A model generated the notes under the pieces. It searched no databases. It saw only the letters and a list, made by a program, of their open reading frames with translations, and was not told where the DNA came from. Shown piece by piece: positions 5,070-5,196 of a stretch of 5,196 nt of DNA; position 1 is the stretch's first letter, and the number at the start of each line of letters is the position of its first letter. Made by a program: the position numbers and the translations under genes. Source of the stretch: an uncultured Lentisphaeria bacterium (GTDB lineage Bacteria > Verrucomicrobiota > Lentisphaeria > Victivallales > Victivallaceae). The stretch covers positions 1 to 5,196 of the forward strand of contig CAIJKT010000812.1 in NCBI GenBank assembly GCA_903821255.1, written 5' to 3'.

Positions 5070-5196
5070 GGAGCACCCTTTCTACGTGGGAAAGCAGGAT
5101 TTTTCCTGCGTTTTCCAGGCTTGAAGCCTTGATGATGCAACCGGCCGCGAGCTCATGGCCGCCGCCGTTCAGTTTGCGGGCGATCTGGCCGACAGA
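5053..5196 (-). CDS. nrnA: DHH/DHHA1 family phosphoesterase (NrnA-like), C-terminal fragment
   Basis: Only the last 47 residues are in the window; the gene runs off the right edge. The fragment begins SVGQIARKLNGGGHELAAGC, which is the DHHA1-domain signature (GGGH followed by AAG) that binds substrate in DHH phosphoesterases, and ends VERVLHEARS before a TGA. NrnA-type enzymes degrade short RNA oligonucleotides and, in some species, pAp or cyclic dinucleotides. The placement directly upstream of truB, with a 17-base overlap, is the usual one for nrnA in the rbfA-nrnA-truB cluster and favours this member of the superfamily over RecJ. The N-terminal DHH domain cannot be seen, so the exact subfamily is inferred. 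Confidence 0.8.
   Translation of the reverse strand, partial: SVGQIARKLNGGGHELAAGCIIKASSLENAGKILLSHVERVLHEARS

Noticed and set aside
4011..5132. Long plus-strand open frame of 373 codons
   Set aside because: It lies opposite truB and the start of the 492-residue gene, which have clear family motifs and ribosome binding sites. Its translation is a Phe/Gly/Val-rich mirror of the real genes with no recognisable domain.

Overview
The window looks like the chromosome of a bacterium from the PVC group, most likely a member of Lentisphaerota. The reasons are indirect: the hybrid regulator (GntR-type winged helix fused to a LacI-like sugar-sensing domain) is of a kind abundant there, a cytoplasmic PIG-L/LmbE deacetylase sits next to it, base composition is moderate and uneven, and a short TruB has an unrecognised gene just downstream. 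No marker gene is present, so the assignment is an inference. No rRNA, tRNA, CRISPR array, insertion sequence or phage gene was found.

Left part (1-2081): a GntR/LacI-type repressor gene on the minus strand (67-1065) and a PIG-L family deacetylase gene on the plus strand (1293-2081) diverge from a 227-base intergenic region. That region holds a good sigma70-like promoter for the deacetylase (TTGGCA-17-TATATT), a weaker one for the regulator, an inverted repeat (TTTACCC-N22-GGGTAAA) and a repeated 8-mer, one copy of which lies inside the deacetylase promoter. The likely reading is a regulator controlling itself and its divergent partner in response to a sugar-like ligand. The deacetylase has an unusual active-site motif, AHHEEVE in place of the usual AHPDDxE.

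Middle part (2091-2825): a small, strikingly AT-rich gene encodes a roughly six-helix membrane protein of unknown function that contains a tandem 49-residue duplication. It is followed at once by a 118-base imperfect inverted repeat built from CACAGAGA-type sequence, which looks like a dispersed intergenic repeat. It lies between two convergent genes.

Right part (2826-5196, all minus strand): an operon-like run transcribed leftward. It holds the C-terminal end of a DHH/DHHA1 phosphoesterase (NrnA-like; cut by the window edge), truB (tRNA pseudouridine-55 synthase; its start overlaps the phosphoesterase end by 17 bases) and a 492-residue acidic protein of unknown function 15 bases further on behind a strong GGAGG ribosome binding site. 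The pair phosphoesterase-truB belongs to the conserved bacterial nusA-infB-rbfA-nrnA-truB neighbourhood, so this part is core genome concerned with translation and RNA turnover. The 492-residue gene is the main unknown of the window.
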